Shown piece by piece: positions 47,977 to 57,384 of a stretch of DNA of 64,000 nt; positions within the stretch are counted from its first letter, which is position 1; the number at the start of each line of letters is the position of its first letter. The DNA is taken from assembly GCF_024129435.1 (NCBI RefSeq), contig NZ_JAMXXN010000011.1, positions 35,291-99,290 of the forward strand. Reading direction: 5' to 3'. The DNA is from Acinetobacter lwoffii. GTDB lineage: Bacteria; Pseudomonadota; Gammaproteobacteria; Pseudomonadales; Moraxellaceae. The notes under the pieces were generated by a model. The model saw nothing but the letters and a program-made list of their open reading frames with translations, was not told the DNA's origin and did not search any database. The position numbers and the translations under genes were made by a program.

Positions 47977-48534
47977 ATGTCAGCAAATACCTTTCCGGCA
48001 CAGATTGAGCCGTTTAAATGGGCTGAACAGGGCTTTAAATGGTCAGGTCAACTGCCTTTATCCCGCTTTGTTCGTATCGCTCGTGAAGCTGTTGGATCAA
48101 TTGATGATCAATTGATTAACATAGACTGTAAGCTATCAATGGATGCCTATCATCGTATTGCATGGCTAGATGGTCACGTTGAAACAAAAGTTCCTATGGA
48201 ATGCCAGCGTTGTCTGGAAACTGTAGAAATTGAACTGGTTTCATCGTTCCATTTGGCACTTGTGGATGATGAGTCACTGATAGAGCGCTTGGATGAGGAT
48301 GCTGATTTCATCGTCCTAGGTGAAAGTGAAGCAACGACCAAAGGTGATTATGATGCACCAGCGACCGCTGATTTACTCGCGCTGATAGAAGATGAACTGT
48401 TATTGTTGATGCCGTTGTCTCCTAAACATGAGTTTTGTGAACATAAGCATCAACCTGCCGTAGAAGAAGTGGCTGAAGAAAAACGGGACAACCCGTTTGA
48501 AGTTTTGGCTGCTTTGAAGGGTAAACTTAACTAA
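47977..48534 (+). CDS. yceD: YceD (DUF177), 23S rRNA accumulation protein
   Basis: A 185-residue DUF177 protein. The conserved pair of cysteines is in VPMECQRCLETVEIEL, followed by an acidic segment (ADFIVLGESE) and DLLALIEDELLLLMPLSPKHEFC. YceD is needed for normal 23S rRNA levels in bacteria and plastids, and is typically encoded before rpmF, as here. No Shine-Dalgarno sequence precedes ATG 47977, and a strong promoter ends 14 bases before it. Confidence 0.92.
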   Translation: MSANTFPAQIEPFKWAEQGFKWSGQLPLSRFVRIAREAVGSIDDQLINIDCKLSMDAYHRIAWLDGHVETKVPMECQRCLETVEIELVSSFHLALVDDESLIERLDEDADFIVLGESEATTKGDYDAPATADLLALIEDELLLLMPLSPKHEFCEHKHQPAVEEVAEEKRDNPFEVLAALKGKLN

Positions 48535-48611
48535 TTTTTGTGTTATACTCTTGTGTATAAGACAATCGAATTTGTTCTGATCCATTTTTTCGATCTTTGT
48601 AAGGAGCCATC

Positions 48612-48794
48612 ATGGCCGTTCAGCAAAACCGTAAAAGTCGCTCTCGCCGTGACATGCGCCGTTCACATGACGCTTTAACCGAGAATGCATTAACTGTAGA
48701 CCAAGCTACTGGCGAGACTCACCGTCGTCACCACGTATCTAAAGATGGTATCTACCGTGGTCGTCAATTATTCGCTAAAGCATCTGCTGAATAA
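48612..48794 (+). CDS. rpmF: Ribosomal protein L32
   Basis: A 60-residue L32 protein, beginning [22 protein letters not shown] and ending [11 protein letters not shown]. There are no zinc-binding cysteines (C-minus form), as in most gammaproteobacteria. TAAGGAG at 48600-48606 gives a strong ribosome site. A short inverted repeat TTATAC/GTATAA lies at 48543-48560 between yceD and rpmF. Confidence 0.97.
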   Translation: MAVQQNRKSRSRRDMRRSHDALTENALTVDQATGETHRRHHVSKDGIYRGRQLFAKASAE

Positions 48795-48832
48795 TTGGTG
48801 ATGTATTAAGCGTCAAGCTTAGTAGAAAAAAT

Positions 48833-48858
48833 GGGAGCATTTAGCTCCCTTTTTTTTG
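48833..48858 (+). terminator. Intrinsic terminator after rpmF
   Basis: GGGAGC, loop ATTTA, GCTCCC, then nine T. It separates yceD-rpmF from the fab genes. Confidence 0.92.
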
Positions 48859-49017
48859 TCTTTGATTTTTAGTGGTATCGGTTTTTTGTTGTATTTGGCA
48901 ATTACCGCCAGCAAAATTACATGCTAAATTGCGCTCCACAATGATTTAGGTGGTCTTATTGGTCAGTCTTCTTGTTAGGATTGAAGAAGCACACCTCTTG
49001 AATGAAAGGATTTTATT

Positions 49018-50004
49018 ATGTCTGCTACACCACTCGAACAAGCAGCACCCGCAACAAAAACTGCATTTGTGTTTCCGGGTCAGGGCTCACAAAAAGCCGG
49101 TATGCTGGCTGAGCTTGCAGAACAGTTTGCGAGTATTCGCGAGACATTTGCAGAAGCATCTGAAGCCGTCAGTTTTGATCTGTGGCAGATTGCGCAAAGT
49201 GGCGAAGGTCTGGATCAAACTGAATTTACCCAGCCGGTATTGCTGACTGCAAGTATTGCCTTATGGCGCGTGTGGTTGGAATCTGGCGGTGTAGCACCGA
49301 AATATCTGGCAGGCCATTCACTGGGTGAATATAGCGCACTGGTCGCATCGGGTGCTTTAAGCCTGGGTGATGCTGTGAAGCTGGTGAACCTGCGTGGCAA
49401 ACTCATGCAGACTGCAGTACCTCAGGGTGTAGGCGCGATGGCTGCCATTTTGGGTCTGGACGATGCCAAAGTGATTGAGCTGTGTGCACAAGCAACTGCA
49501 GCAGGCGAAGGCTCTGTCGAAGCAGCGAACTATAATGCGCAAGGGCAAGTAGTCGTTGCAGGCAATAAAGATCGCGTTGAAGCAGTGATGGCATTGGCCA
49601 AAGAAAACGGCGGAAAAGCCATTGCATTGCCAGTATCGGTTCCATCGCATTGTTCATTAATGAAACCTGCTGCTGAACAGTTTGCTCCGGCATTGGAACA
49701 AACCGCCATTGAGCTACCACGCATTCCTGTATTACAAAATGTAGGCGCGCAAGCGGCAACCAGTGTAGATGAATTGCGTCAGGCGTTGACCGCGCAACTT
49801 TATGAGTCGGTACAATGGACTAAAACCTTACAATTCCTTCAAGATGAAGGTGTTGAGTACATCGTAGAATGTGGTCCGGGTAATGTATTGACCAACTTGG
49901 CGAAACGCTTGCCGAATATTCAAAAAGCACTTCCACTGGACAGTCAATCTCGTCTGGAAGATGCATTAAACACCGTATTGGCGGCAGAAGGGAAAAGTGC
50001 ATGA
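49018..50004 (+). CDS. fabD: FabD, malonyl-CoA-ACP transacylase
   Basis: A 328-residue malonyl transferase that loads malonate onto acyl carrier protein. The N-terminal FVFPGQGSQKAGM, the active-site serine in LAGHSLGEYSALVASGA, and the histidine region VPSHCSLMKPA are present. The first 16 residues before the conserved block are a short extension. GAAAGGA precedes ATG 49018. Its stop overlaps the fabG start (ATGA), so the two are translationally coupled. Confidence 0.96.
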   Translation: MSATPLEQAAPATKTAFVFPGQGSQKAGMLAELAEQFASIRETFAEASEAVSFDLWQIAQSGEGLDQTEFTQPVLLTASIALWRVWLESGGVAPKYLAGHSLGEYSALVASGALSLGDAVKLVNLRGKLMQTAVPQGVGAMAAILGLDDAKVIELCAQATAAGEGSVEAANYNAQGQVVVAGNKDRVEAVMALAKENGGKAIALPVSVPSHCSLMKPAAEQFAPALEQTAIELPRIPVLQNVGAQAATSVDELRQALTAQLYESVQWTKTLQFLQDEGVEYIVECGPGNVLTNLAKRLPNIQKALPLDSQSRLEDALNTVLAAEGKSA

Positions 50005-50735
50005 CACAGGAACGTAAAGTTGCTCTGGTAACAGGTGCAAGTCGTGGTATTGGTGCTGCGATCGCACAACAGTTGATTCAAGACGGTTATTTTGTCATAG
50101 GTACTGCAACGTCTGAAGCAGGTGCGGAAAAATTATCTGCACAGTTTGCTGAAAATGGTGCTGGAAGAGTACTAGATGTACGTGACGGTGCAGCGATTGA
50201 TGGGCTGGTAACGGACATCGAACAGAACTATGGTCCAGTCCTTGCGTTGGTCAATAATGCCGGTATTACCAAAGACAATTTGCTGCTGCGTATGTCTGAA
50301 GATGACTGGGATGATATTTTAAATATTCACCTGAAAGCAGTTTACCGTTTGTCTAAGCGCGTACTCAAAGGCATGACCAAGGCGCGTTTCGGTCGCATCA
50401 TCAACATCAGTTCTGTGGTGGCACACTTTGCCAACCCGGGTCAGGCCAACTATTCTGCTGCCAAAGCAGGTATTGAAGCATTTAGCCGTAGCCTTGCCAA
50501 AGAAATGGGTAGCCGTCAGATTACCGTAAACTCGGTAGCACCAGGTTTTATTGCGACTGAAATGACTGAGCAGCTAAGCGAAGAAATTCGTAAAAAGATG
50601 ACTGAGCAGGTGGCATTAAACCGTTTAGGTGATCCACAAGATATCGCAAATGCCGTAAGTTTCTTGGCTTCGGATAAAGCCAGTTACATTACTGGTACAG
50701 TTATGCATGTAAATGGGGGCTTATACATGAGCTAA
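50001..50735 (+). CDS. fabG: FabG, 3-oxoacyl-ACP reductase
   Basis: A 244-residue short-chain dehydrogenase that reduces 3-oxoacyl-ACP with NADPH. The cofactor motif is [30 protein letters not shown] and the catalytic Ser-Tyr-Lys set (INISSVVAH, then NYSAAKAG) are all present. It overlaps fabD by four bases and precedes acpP, the usual fab order. Confidence 0.96.
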   Translation: MTQERKVALVTGASRGIGAAIAQQLIQDGYFVIGTATSEAGAEKLSAQFAENGAGRVLDVRDGAAIDGLVTDIEQNYGPVLALVNNAGITKDNLLLRMSEDDWDDILNIHLKAVYRLSKRVLKGMTKARFGRIINISSVVAHFANPGQANYSAAKAGIEAFSRSLAKEMGSRQITVNSVAPGFIATEMTEQLSEEIRKKMTEQVALNRLGDPQDIANAVSFLASDKASYITGTVMHVNGGLYMS

Positions 50736-50818
50736 GCTCAAGTATAAACTTTCCAAATTTTTTAGATTCAATTAAACTAACGGCATTAAAAACGCCACAA
50801 GCAATGAGGAGAATTCCT

Positions 50819-51055
50819 GTGAGCGATATCGAACAACGTGTTAAGCAAGCAGTTGCAGAACAACTTGGTATCAAAATCGAAGAGATTAAAAACGAAGCAT
50901 CTTTCATGGATGACTTAGGTGCAGATTCTCTAGATCTAGTTGAACTTGTTATGTCTTTCGAAAATGATTTCGACATCACGATTCCTGATGAAGATTCTAA
51001 CGAAATCACAACTGTTCAATCTGCAATTGACTACGTTTCTAAGAAACTAGGTTAA
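50819..51055 (+). CDS. acpP: Acyl carrier protein
   Basis: A 78-residue acyl carrier protein. The phosphopantetheine serine is in [13 protein letters not shown], and the acidic helix-rich composition is typical. I place the start at GTG 50819: AGGAGA at 50807-50812 is correctly spaced for it, and the resulting N-terminus ([11 protein letters not shown]) is that of ACP. An upstream ATG at 50804 overlaps this ribosome site and would add five non-conserved residues. Confidence 0.96.
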   Translation: MSDIEQRVKQAVAEQLGIKIEEIKNEASFMDDLGADSLDLVELVMSFENDFDITIPDEDSNEITTVQSAIDYVSKKLG

Positions 51056-51085
51056 TCGCCGATTTCAGCTTTGCTGAACATAAAG

Positions 51086-51108
51086 ACCACCCTAGAGGTG
51101 GTTTTTTT
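51086..51108 (+). terminator. Intrinsic terminator after acpP
   Basis: ACCACC (51086-51091), loop CTAGA, GGTGGT (51097-51102), and a run of T. It lies 30 bases after the acpP stop. Confidence 0.88.
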
Positions 51109-51240
51109 GTGTCTGCTTTTCACATGAATGGAGGTTTTACAATTCATTACCTTTCTGTCACCAATGACTAACTATCTCTCTAGAGTTTTCATTATAAAAA
51201 TAAGAGTGATGTGACATTAACAACAAGAATGGAGTCCGCT

Positions 51241-51735
51241 ATGGGTCTTTTTGATTTTGTAAAAGGTATCGGTAAGAAGAATACAGCTGCTGCGGAACCA
51301 CAGGCTGCACCTACAACGACAACGCCGGCTGCAGCACAACCTGCGGAGCCTTCTGCTCAGGAAGTGGCAAATAAATTACTCGGCCATGTGAAAAGTCTGG
51401 GCCTTCCGATCACTGGTTTATCCATCAGTTATAATTCAGCCTCGGATCTGGCCACGGTCAGAGGTCAGGTGCAAAGTCAGGCCGATCGTGAAAAAATTAT
51501 TCTGGCGGTGGGGAATATTGATCATGTGGCCAAAGTGGATGATCAGCTTACGGTCAGCAGCCCTGAACCGGAAAGCAAATTCTATACGGTAAAATCGGGG
51601 GATAGCTTGTCAAAAATCTCGAAAGAATTTTATGGTGATGCCAATCAGTACAATAAGATCTTTGAGGCCAATCGCCCATTGCTCAAAGATGCTGATGATA
51701 TTTTCCCGGGACAGGTACTCCGTATTCCTGCTTAA
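51241..51735 (+). CDS. kbp: Kbp/YgaU-like BON-LysM protein
   Basis: A 164-residue protein close to E. coli Kbp (YgaU), a cytoplasmic potassium-binding protein. It opens MGLFDFVKGIGKKN, has an Ala/Pro/Thr linker (about 16-40) longer than in E. coli, then a BON domain (ILAVGNIDHVAKVDDQL) and a C-terminal LysM domain (YTVKSGDSLSKISKEFYGDAN, IFPGQVLRIP). I start at ATG 51241 with GGAG at 51231-51234. A single gene with its own terminator. Confidence 0.88.
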   Translation: MGLFDFVKGIGKKNTAAAEPQAAPTTTTPAAAQPAEPSAQEVANKLLGHVKSLGLPITGLSISYNSASDLATVRGQVQSQADREKIILAVGNIDHVAKVDDQLTVSSPEPESKFYTVKSGDSLSKISKEFYGDANQYNKIFEANRPLLKDADDIFPGQVLRIPA

Positions 51736-51765
51736 GGTTTAATAAGTCCAATCAATGTTCAATCT

Positions 51766-51795
51766 CAAAGCCCCGTTTGGGGCTTTGTTGTTTTT
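51766..51795 (+). terminator. Intrinsic terminator after kbp
   Basis: CAAAGCCCC, loop GTTT, GGGGCTTTG, then a T-rich stretch. It may also serve the leftward Lrp-type gene whose stop lies at 51823. Confidence 0.85.
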
Positions 51796-51822
51796 GCTGG
51801 TAGCTTTAGAAATTCAAAATCA

Positions 51823-52290
51823 TTAAATACCCAAGTCCAGATATAAACTTTCTTTGACTTCTTCCATCACTACATAACTATGTGAAGATGCAGAAGCGGG
51901 CAGTTTTTTCAGTAAATCCCCCAGTAAACGGCGATAAGCACTCATTTCTTTTAAACGTGCTTTGACCAGATAATCAAAATCACCGGAAATTAAATGGCAT
52001 TCCAGGACTTCTGGAATCTCAGTCAGATTACGAGCCACCTGATCAAAGACATCTCCTGATTTGGCGGAGAGCTTGATTTCCAGAAAAACCAGCAGGCTGC
52101 GCTCCAGCATTTCCGGATTTAAACGGGCGTAATAGCCCATGATGATGCCTTCGCGCTCTAGCCGTTTTACCCGCTCTGAACAGGGCGTGGTCGATAGATT
52201 GACGCGTGCTGCAAGTTCACTAATGGCAATCCGGCCATCGCGTTGCAGGATATCCAGAATCATGCGGTCAATGCGGTCTAATTTGCGCAT
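51823..52290 (-). CDS. Lrp/AsnC-family transcriptional regulator of the D-alanine locus
   Basis: A 155-residue Lrp-type regulator: an N-terminal helix-turn-helix (DRIDRMILDILQRDGRIAIS and VNLSTTPCSERVKRLEREG) and a C-terminal RAM ligand domain (HLISGDFDYLVKARLKEM). It is divergent from dadA, the arrangement of Lrp-type activators of alanine catabolism such as DadR in Pseudomonas. The effector is probably alanine, but this is inferred from context. The start is ATG 52290. The shared 140-base promoter region contains several inverted repeats. Confidence 0.88.
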   Translation of the reverse strand: MRKLDRIDRMILDILQRDGRIAISELAARVNLSTTPCSERVKRLEREGIIMGYYARLNPEMLERSLLVFLEIKLSAKSGDVFDQVARNLTEIPEVLECHLISGDFDYLVKARLKEMSAYRRLLGDLLKKLPASASSHSYVVMEEVKESLYLDLGI

Positions 52291-52332
52291 CAATATTTCC
52301 CTCTTTTTTTTAATTCTGCCCGAAAAAATATT

Positions 52333-52401
52333 TATTTCACTGAATATACAGTATGAATATAGTGAATTTAACTATTAAAGCAAAAATATACTAGTGAAAT
52401 A
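52333..52401. promoter_or_regulatory. Inverted-repeat array, probable Lrp-type operator
   Basis: TATTTCACT (52333-52341) and AGTGAAATA (52393-52401) form a perfect 9-base inverted repeat across 51 bases. A third half-site AGTGAAT lies at 52361-52367, and TGAATATA is repeated at 52341-52348 and 52354-52361. Phased AT-rich half-sites between an Lrp-type gene and its target are typical of Lrp binding and wrapping. Confidence 0.55.
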
Positions 52402-52430
52402 AACTGAAAAGATGTTTGAGGGTTAAGGTA

Positions 52431-53690
52431 ATGCGCGTATTAGTTTTGGGTAGTGGTGTGATTGGTGTGGCAAGCGCTTACTATCTGGCGCAGCAGGGAG
52501 CAACCGTGACTGTGCTGGATCGTCAGGCAGGTCCGGCGCAAGAAACCAGCTTCGGTAATGCTGGGCAGATTTCTCCAGGATACTCGACCCCTTGGGCCGC
52601 ACCAGGTATTCCGTTTAAGGCGGTCAAATGGATGTTCCAGCATCATGCACCGTTGGCGATTAATGTCGATGGCAGCTTGTGGCAATTGCAGTGGATGGCA
52701 CAAATGCTGAAAAACTGTAATGCCCAGCATTATGCAGTCAATAAAGAACGTATGGTGCGTGTGGCTGAATACAGCCGTGACTGTTTGCGTAATTTGCGCC
52801 GGGATATTGGCATCTCTTATGAGAACCGATCGAAAGGCACTTTGCAGATTTTCCGTAAAGATGCACAGCTGGATGCAGTTCAGCGCGATATTGAAGTTCT
52901 GAAAGAAACCGGAGTGGAGTTTGAACTGCTGGACCGCGATGGACTGGCGCGTGTAGAACCGGCATTGGCACAGGCTAAAGATAAACTGGTGGGTGGTCTG
53001 CATTTACCCAATGATGAAACGGGTGACTGCTATCTGTTTACCAATGCTTTGGCAGAGCATGCCAAAGGGATGGGTGTAGAGTTTAAGTTTAATCAAAACG
53101 TTGAAAAGCTGATTGTAGAAGGTGACCAGATCAAAGGTGTTCTGGTCAATGGTCAGGTGCTCACGGCAGATAAATATGTCTTGGCCTTCGGCAGTTATTC
53201 ACGTGATTTCCTTAAACCGCTTGAGCTGAATTTGCCGGTATATCCAGTAAAAGGTTATTCATTGACGATTCCTATTTTAGATCCGGCCTATGCACCGCAA
53301 TCTACCGTGCTAGATGAAACCTACAAAATAGCAATTACTCGTTTTGACCAGCGTATTCGCGTCGGTGGTATGGCAGAACTGAGTGGTTTTAACCTGGGTC
53401 TGAATGAAGACCGTCGCGGCACGCTGGAAATGGTGACCCGAGATTTATTCCCGGGGGGCGATATGAATCAGGCCAGTTTCTGGACAGGCTTGCGTCCAAT
53501 GACCCCAGACAGTACGCCAATTATTGGAAAAACCCGCTTTAAAAACCTGTTCCTGAATACTGGGCATGGCACGCTAGGCTGGACCATGGCTTGTGGTTCA
53601 GGGAAATTAATCAGCGATCTGGTCTTGGCCCGTGATCCTGAAATTAGCACTGAAGGTCTGTCATTGGCGCGCTATCACCAAGCTGCCTAA
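52431..53690 (+). CDS. dadA: DadA, D-amino acid dehydrogenase
   Basis: A 419-residue FAD enzyme that oxidises D-alanine and other D-amino acids to the oxo acid, ammonia and electrons for the quinone pool. The FAD motif is [24 protein letters not shown], then [16 protein letters not shown], and the C-terminal [19 protein letters not shown] start at ATG 52431 after TAAGG. It is followed by dadX, ridA and cycA, forming a complete alanine catabolic set. Confidence 0.96.
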   Translation: MRVLVLGSGVIGVASAYYLAQQGATVTVLDRQAGPAQETSFGNAGQISPGYSTPWAAPGIPFKAVKWMFQHHAPLAINVDGSLWQLQWMAQMLKNCNAQHYAVNKERMVRVAEYSRDCLRNLRRDIGISYENRSKGTLQIFRKDAQLDAVQRDIEVLKETGVEFELLDRDGLARVEPALAQAKDKLVGGLHLPNDETGDCYLFTNALAEHAKGMGVEFKFNQNVEKLIVEGDQIKGVLVNGQVLTADKYVLAFGSYSRDFLKPLELNLPVYPVKGYSLTIPILDPAYAPQSTVLDETYKIAITRFDQRIRVGGMAELSGFNLGLNEDRRGTLEMVTRDLFPGGDMNQASFWTGLRPMTPDSTPIIGKTRFKNLFLNTGHGTLGWTMACGSGKLISDLVLARDPEISTEGLSLARYHQAA

Positions 53691-53724
53691 GGCTATCTGA
53701 GGCGGAATATTCAAGGAGGAATGT

Positions 53725-54837
53725 ATGCCACGTCCCATTACTGCAATTATCCATCAACAGGCGCTTGCGCATAATTTAAGTGTGGCGCGCCAATGTATGC
53801 CCAATAGTCAGGTATTTGCTGTGGTCAAGGCCAATGCCTATGGGCACGGGATTGAACGGGTCTATGCTGGACTTAAAGGTGCAGACGGTTTTGCCTTTCT
53901 GGATATTGAAGAGGGCACGAGGCTACGTGCGCTTGGGTGCAAGAAGCCGCTAATGTTGCTCGAAGGTGTTTTTGCTTTCGAGGATTTATTCGAATGTGCG
54001 AAGCATGAAATGAGCTTTGCCATTCATTCCCGACATCAAGTGCAATGGCTGAAACAGTTTGCCGAAATAGCGCCGGGCGCACAGTTTGATGTGTTTTTGA
54101 AAATGAACAGCGGCATGAACCGTCTGGGTTTCGAGCCGCAGCAATATGCAGAGATCTGGCAGGAGCTGCATCAGCTGAACACTGTTCGTTCTATAACCCA
54201 TATGACCCATTTCTCCGATGCGGATGGTCAGCGTTTTGGGAAGGACGGAATTCAGCATCAAAATCTGATTTTTAGCCAGACCATTCAGGAACTTGAGGGT
54301 AAAACCTCACTCAGCAATAGTGCAGCCATTCTGCGGCATCATCAATCCCTTCATTCAGACATTGTACGTAGCGGCATCATGCTGTATGGCAGTTCACCAG
54401 ATTATCCAACACACACGATTCAAGACTGGAATCTGCAACCGAGCATGAGCTTGCGCAGTGAAATTATTGCCATTCAAACGATCCAGGCAGGTCAGAGCAT
54501 TGGCTATGGCTCCAAATTTATTGCCACGCAGGATATGCGGATCGGCATTGTGGCCTGTGGCTATGCGGATGGTTATCAACGCCTCTCGGTGACGGGTACA
54601 CCTGTGCTGGTCGACTCAATGAAAACACAGACATTGGGTCGGGTCAGTATGGATATGCTGGCCGTAGATCTGACTGCGCTGCCGCAGGCGAATGTGGGCA
54701 GTGAAGTGGTACTTTGGGGACAATCTTCCCAAGGTGTGACTTTGCCGATTGATGAAGTGGCGGCCAGTTCAGGCACCATCGGCTATGAGCTAATGTGTGC
54801 GGTGACCGCTCGGGTTAATTTTCAGATTGACGCTTAA
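53725..54837 (+). CDS. dadX: Alanine racemase, catabolic (DadX type)
   Basis: A 370-residue PLP-dependent alanine racemase. The cofactor lysine is in FAVVKANAYGHGIERVY and the second catalytic tyrosine near GYGSKFIAT; GRVSMDMLAVDLT is also conserved. It converts L-alanine to D-alanine for DadA. The very strong ribosome site AAGGAGGA (53713-53720) and position behind dadA support the catabolic rather than the biosynthetic (alr) form. Confidence 0.94.
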   Translation: MPRPITAIIHQQALAHNLSVARQCMPNSQVFAVVKANAYGHGIERVYAGLKGADGFAFLDIEEGTRLRALGCKKPLMLLEGVFAFEDLFECAKHEMSFAIHSRHQVQWLKQFAEIAPGAQFDVFLKMNSGMNRLGFEPQQYAEIWQELHQLNTVRSITHMTHFSDADGQRFGKDGIQHQNLIFSQTIQELEGKTSLSNSAAILRHHQSLHSDIVRSGIMLYGSSPDYPTHTIQDWNLQPSMSLRSEIIAIQTIQAGQSIGYGSKFIATQDMRIGIVACGYADGYQRLSVTGTPVLVDSMKTQTLGRVSMDMLAVDLTALPQANVGSEVVLWGQSSQGVTLPIDEVAASSGTIGYELMCAVTARVNFQIDA

Positions 54838-54885
54838 ATTTTTAATTTAAATTTTATTGAAACATCCCAAACAAGGAAGATCAGC

Positions 54886-55251
54886 ATGACACAGGACAAT
54901 ACAGCTATTCAGCGACTCAACAGCAATCACATCATGAGTGCAGTGACGATTCATCATCAAACCGTCTATCTCTCAGGTCAGGTGCCGAATAGCAGGGATC
55001 TGGATGTACGCGGACAAACACTGGAAGTCTTTGCAAAAATTGAGGAATTGCTCACATTGGCAAATACCGATAAAAGCCAGCTGCTTTCTGCACAGCTGTT
55101 CGTGAAAAATCTGGATGATTTTCAAACCGTAAACCAGCTTTGGGTGGAGTGGCTACAAGGCCATGGCACGCCGGCACGTGCCACGATTCAGGCAGACTTG
55201 GTTAATCCGGACTGGCTGATTGAAATTACAGTCATTGCAGCTCGAGCTTAA
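54886..55251 (+). CDS. RidA-family enamine/imine deaminase
   Basis: A 121-residue YjgF/YER057c/UK114 protein. It has VYLSGQVPNSRD and the C-terminal GTPARATIQADL, in which the arginine contacts the substrate carboxylate. RidA proteins hydrolyse reactive enamines or imines such as 2-aminoacrylate; next to dadA and dadX it may remove the imine product of amino acid oxidation or damage to PLP. It starts 48 bases after dadX. Confidence 0.88.
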   Translation: MTQDNTAIQRLNSNHIMSAVTIHHQTVYLSGQVPNSRDLDVRGQTLEVFAKIEELLTLANTDKSQLLSAQLFVKNLDDFQTVNQLWVEWLQGHGTPARATIQADLVNPDWLIEITVIAARA

Positions 55252-55420
55252 TTTAATTTTTAATGTTGAAATCTCCCCTGCAATCATTTAAGTCGTTTTA
55301 GTGCAGTAAATCTCACTGAACAGCGCAGTAAAAAGTATGAAAATGTCATAATAAGCGTTCGAGGACTGAACGTTGTAAATTCAGCTTGATGCTGTTGTAA
55401 AGATTAAAAAGGATGTAAAA

Positions 55421-56851
55421 ATGAAAACCACCCCGGGCACAGAAGACGTAAAATCGTCGCCGCATGAGTTGCAACGAAAACTCTCTAACCGACATTTGCA
55501 GTTAATCGCCATTGGTGGCTGTATCGGTACCGGCCTGTTTATGGGATCGGGAAAGACCATCTCCCTGGCAGGCCCTTCAATTTTGATCATTTATATGATC
55601 ATTGGTGGCATGTTCTTCTTCCTGATGCGTGCGTTGGGTGAAATGCTGCTATCCAATCTGCATTACAAATCCTTTATTGATATGGCCCATGACTTGATCG
55701 GGCCAGGTGCTGGCTATTATATTGGCTGGTCGTACTGGCTGGGTTGGGTGCTGGTAGGGATTGCTGATCTCGCGGCGATTATTAACTATCTGAGTTTCTG
55801 GCTGCCCGAAGGCATGGCTTTTACCCCGATGGGGCAGGCGATGATTAGTGTTGGCTGTGTGCTGTTTATTCTTGCGATTAATCTGGTCACGGTAAAACTG
55901 TTTGGTGAGATTGAATTCTGGTTTGCGCTAATCAAGATTTTAGCCATTCTCGGTTTGATCTTTGTCGGTGGTTATATGGTGTTTAGCGGTTTTCAGGCAC
56001 CGAGTGGCGCTGTCGCCAGCTTTAGTAATGTCTGGGCACATGGTGGTGGATTATTTCCCAAAGGCTTTACCGGTTTTCTGGCAGGTTTCCAGATTGCCAT
56101 GTTTGCCTTTGTCGGGGTGGAACTGCTCGGCACCATGGCGGCAGAAACCAAAGATCCGGAAAAGAATTTACCCAAAGCGGTCAACGCTATTCCTACGCGG
56201 ATCATTCTGTTCTATGTATTGTCATTGCTGATGATCATGTCGGTCACACCGTGGCATCTGATTCCTGCGGATCAAAGTCCTTTTGTGAGTTTGTTCCTGT
56301 ATGCCGGTATTCCAACTTCAGCCATTATCATGAACCTGGTGGTGTTGTCGTCAGTGATGTCCTCTATGAACAGTGGCGTATTCTCGACCAGCCGTATGTT
56401 GTTTGGTCTGGCACGTGACGGACAAGCACCTCAAGCTTTGGCGCGGTTATCTAGCAGAGCTGTACCAGCCACAGGGTTATTTTTCTCCTGTGCTTTTATT
56501 ATGTTGGGGGCAGCATTTCAGTATTTTGTGCCAAACACCATGGAAGCCTTTACTCTGGCAAGTTCGCTGTGTGTGATCCTGTTTATTAGTATCTGGAGCA
56601 TCATTATGGTGTGCTACATCCGTTACCGTAAGCAGCAACCGCAAAAGCATGCCGCCTCGACCTTTAAAATGCCGGGTGGAGTGTGGATGTCTTATGTGAT
56701 ATTGGCATTCCTGTTATTCGCCTTGATTATTTTAAGTCTGGAACCCGATACCTTAAAGGCTCTGATGATCAGTCCTTTATGGTTGATTATTCTGGCAGTG
56801 ACCTATCGTCTGCTGTATAAGCCACGTATGCGTCAGCGTGGTAATCCTTAA
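55421..56851 (+). CDS. cycA: CycA-like D-alanine/D-serine/glycine permease
   Basis: A 476-residue amino acid-polyamine-organocation permease with twelve predicted helices. By eye it follows E. coli CycA: LSNRHLQLIAIGGCIGTGLFMG, LLSNLHYKSFIDMAHDLIGP, FAFVGVELLGTMAAETKDPEKN, SGVFSTSRMLFGLARDG. It should import D-alanine and related small amino acids to feed DadA and DadX. A 169-base gap before it, with an inverted repeat CGTTC/GAACG at 55356-55372, may hold its own promoter. Confidence 0.9.
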   Translation: MKTTPGTEDVKSSPHELQRKLSNRHLQLIAIGGCIGTGLFMGSGKTISLAGPSILIIYMIIGGMFFFLMRALGEMLLSNLHYKSFIDMAHDLIGPGAGYYIGWSYWLGWVLVGIADLAAIINYLSFWLPEGMAFTPMGQAMISVGCVLFILAINLVTVKLFGEIEFWFALIKILAILGLIFVGGYMVFSGFQAPSGAVASFSNVWAHGGGLFPKGFTGFLAGFQIAMFAFVGVELLGTMAAETKDPEKNLPKAVNAIPTRIILFYVLSLLMIMSVTPWHLIPADQSPFVSLFLYAGIPTSAIIMNLVVLSSVMSSMNSGVFSTSRMLFGLARDGQAPQALARLSSRAVPATGLFFSCAFIMLGAAFQYFVPNTMEAFTLASSLCVILFISIWSIIMVCYIRYRKQQPQKHAASTFKMPGGVWMSYVILAFLLFALIILSLEPDTLKALMISPLWLIILAVTYRLLYKPRMRQRGNP

Positions 56852-56863
56852 ATATTCAGACAT

Positions 56864-56893
56864 AAAAAATCCCCGACTGATCGGGGATTTTTT
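56864..56893. terminator. Bidirectional terminator between cycA and hemJ
   Basis: AAAAAATCCCCGA, loop CTGA, TCGGGGATTTTTT. It serves the convergent ends of cycA and hemJ. Confidence 0.93.
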
Positions 56894-56908
56894 GATTGCG
56901 CAGGTGAA

Positions 56909-57361
56909 TTAGAAAGTAGGTTTAACTACCACTAAAATCACCACGGCAAATAAGATCAGGGTTGGCATCTCATTAAAATAACGCCAAAACTTGTGTGACT
57001 TGTAATGTGCATTATCAATCAGCTTCTTGCGGTAATAACCACACACTAGATGGTAAATCACCAATAAACCGACCAGGCCGACTTTAAGGTAAAACCATAA
57101 GGCTTCATGATAGTGACGCGTTGCATCACCCCAATCCACCAAAAAGTGCGCCGTAATCAAGGTAGCCAACATGGCTGGCCACATGATGCCACGGTACAGC
57201 TTACGTTCCATGACTTCAAAGCGTTGATGACTGACGGCATCTTCGCTCATGGCATGGTAAACATACAGCCGTGGCAAGTAGAACAAAGCCGCGAACCAGC
57301 AAACCACTGCAATAATATGTAATGCTTTTACCCACAAGAAAGCATCAGAAGGAGCATCCAT
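56909..57361 (-). CDS. hemJ: HemJ, protoporphyrinogen IX oxidase
   Basis: A 150-residue membrane protein of the HemJ (UPF0093) family with four hydrophobic segments. The conserved opening WVKALHIIAVVCWFAALFYLPRLYVYH has the haem-liganding histidine, and KLYRGIMWPAMLATL follows. HemJ oxidises protoporphyrinogen IX in bacteria that lack HemG and HemY; its use in Acinetobacter is established. The start is ATG 57361. It lies 23 bases behind fabB in the same direction. Confidence 0.9.
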   Translation of the reverse strand: MDAPSDAFLWVKALHIIAVVCWFAALFYLPRLYVYHAMSEDAVSHQRFEVMERKLYRGIMWPAMLATLITAHFLVDWGDATRHYHEALWFYLKVGLVGLLVIYHLVCGYYRKKLIDNAHYKSHKFWRYFNEMPTLILFAVVILVVVKPTF

Positions 57362-57384
57362 CAAGTCACCCTAAATTGGGCAGC

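Noticed and set aside
52440..53003. Open frame of 187 codons antisense to dadA
   Set aside because: It overlaps the conserved dadA sequence completely and shows no motif or ribosome site.
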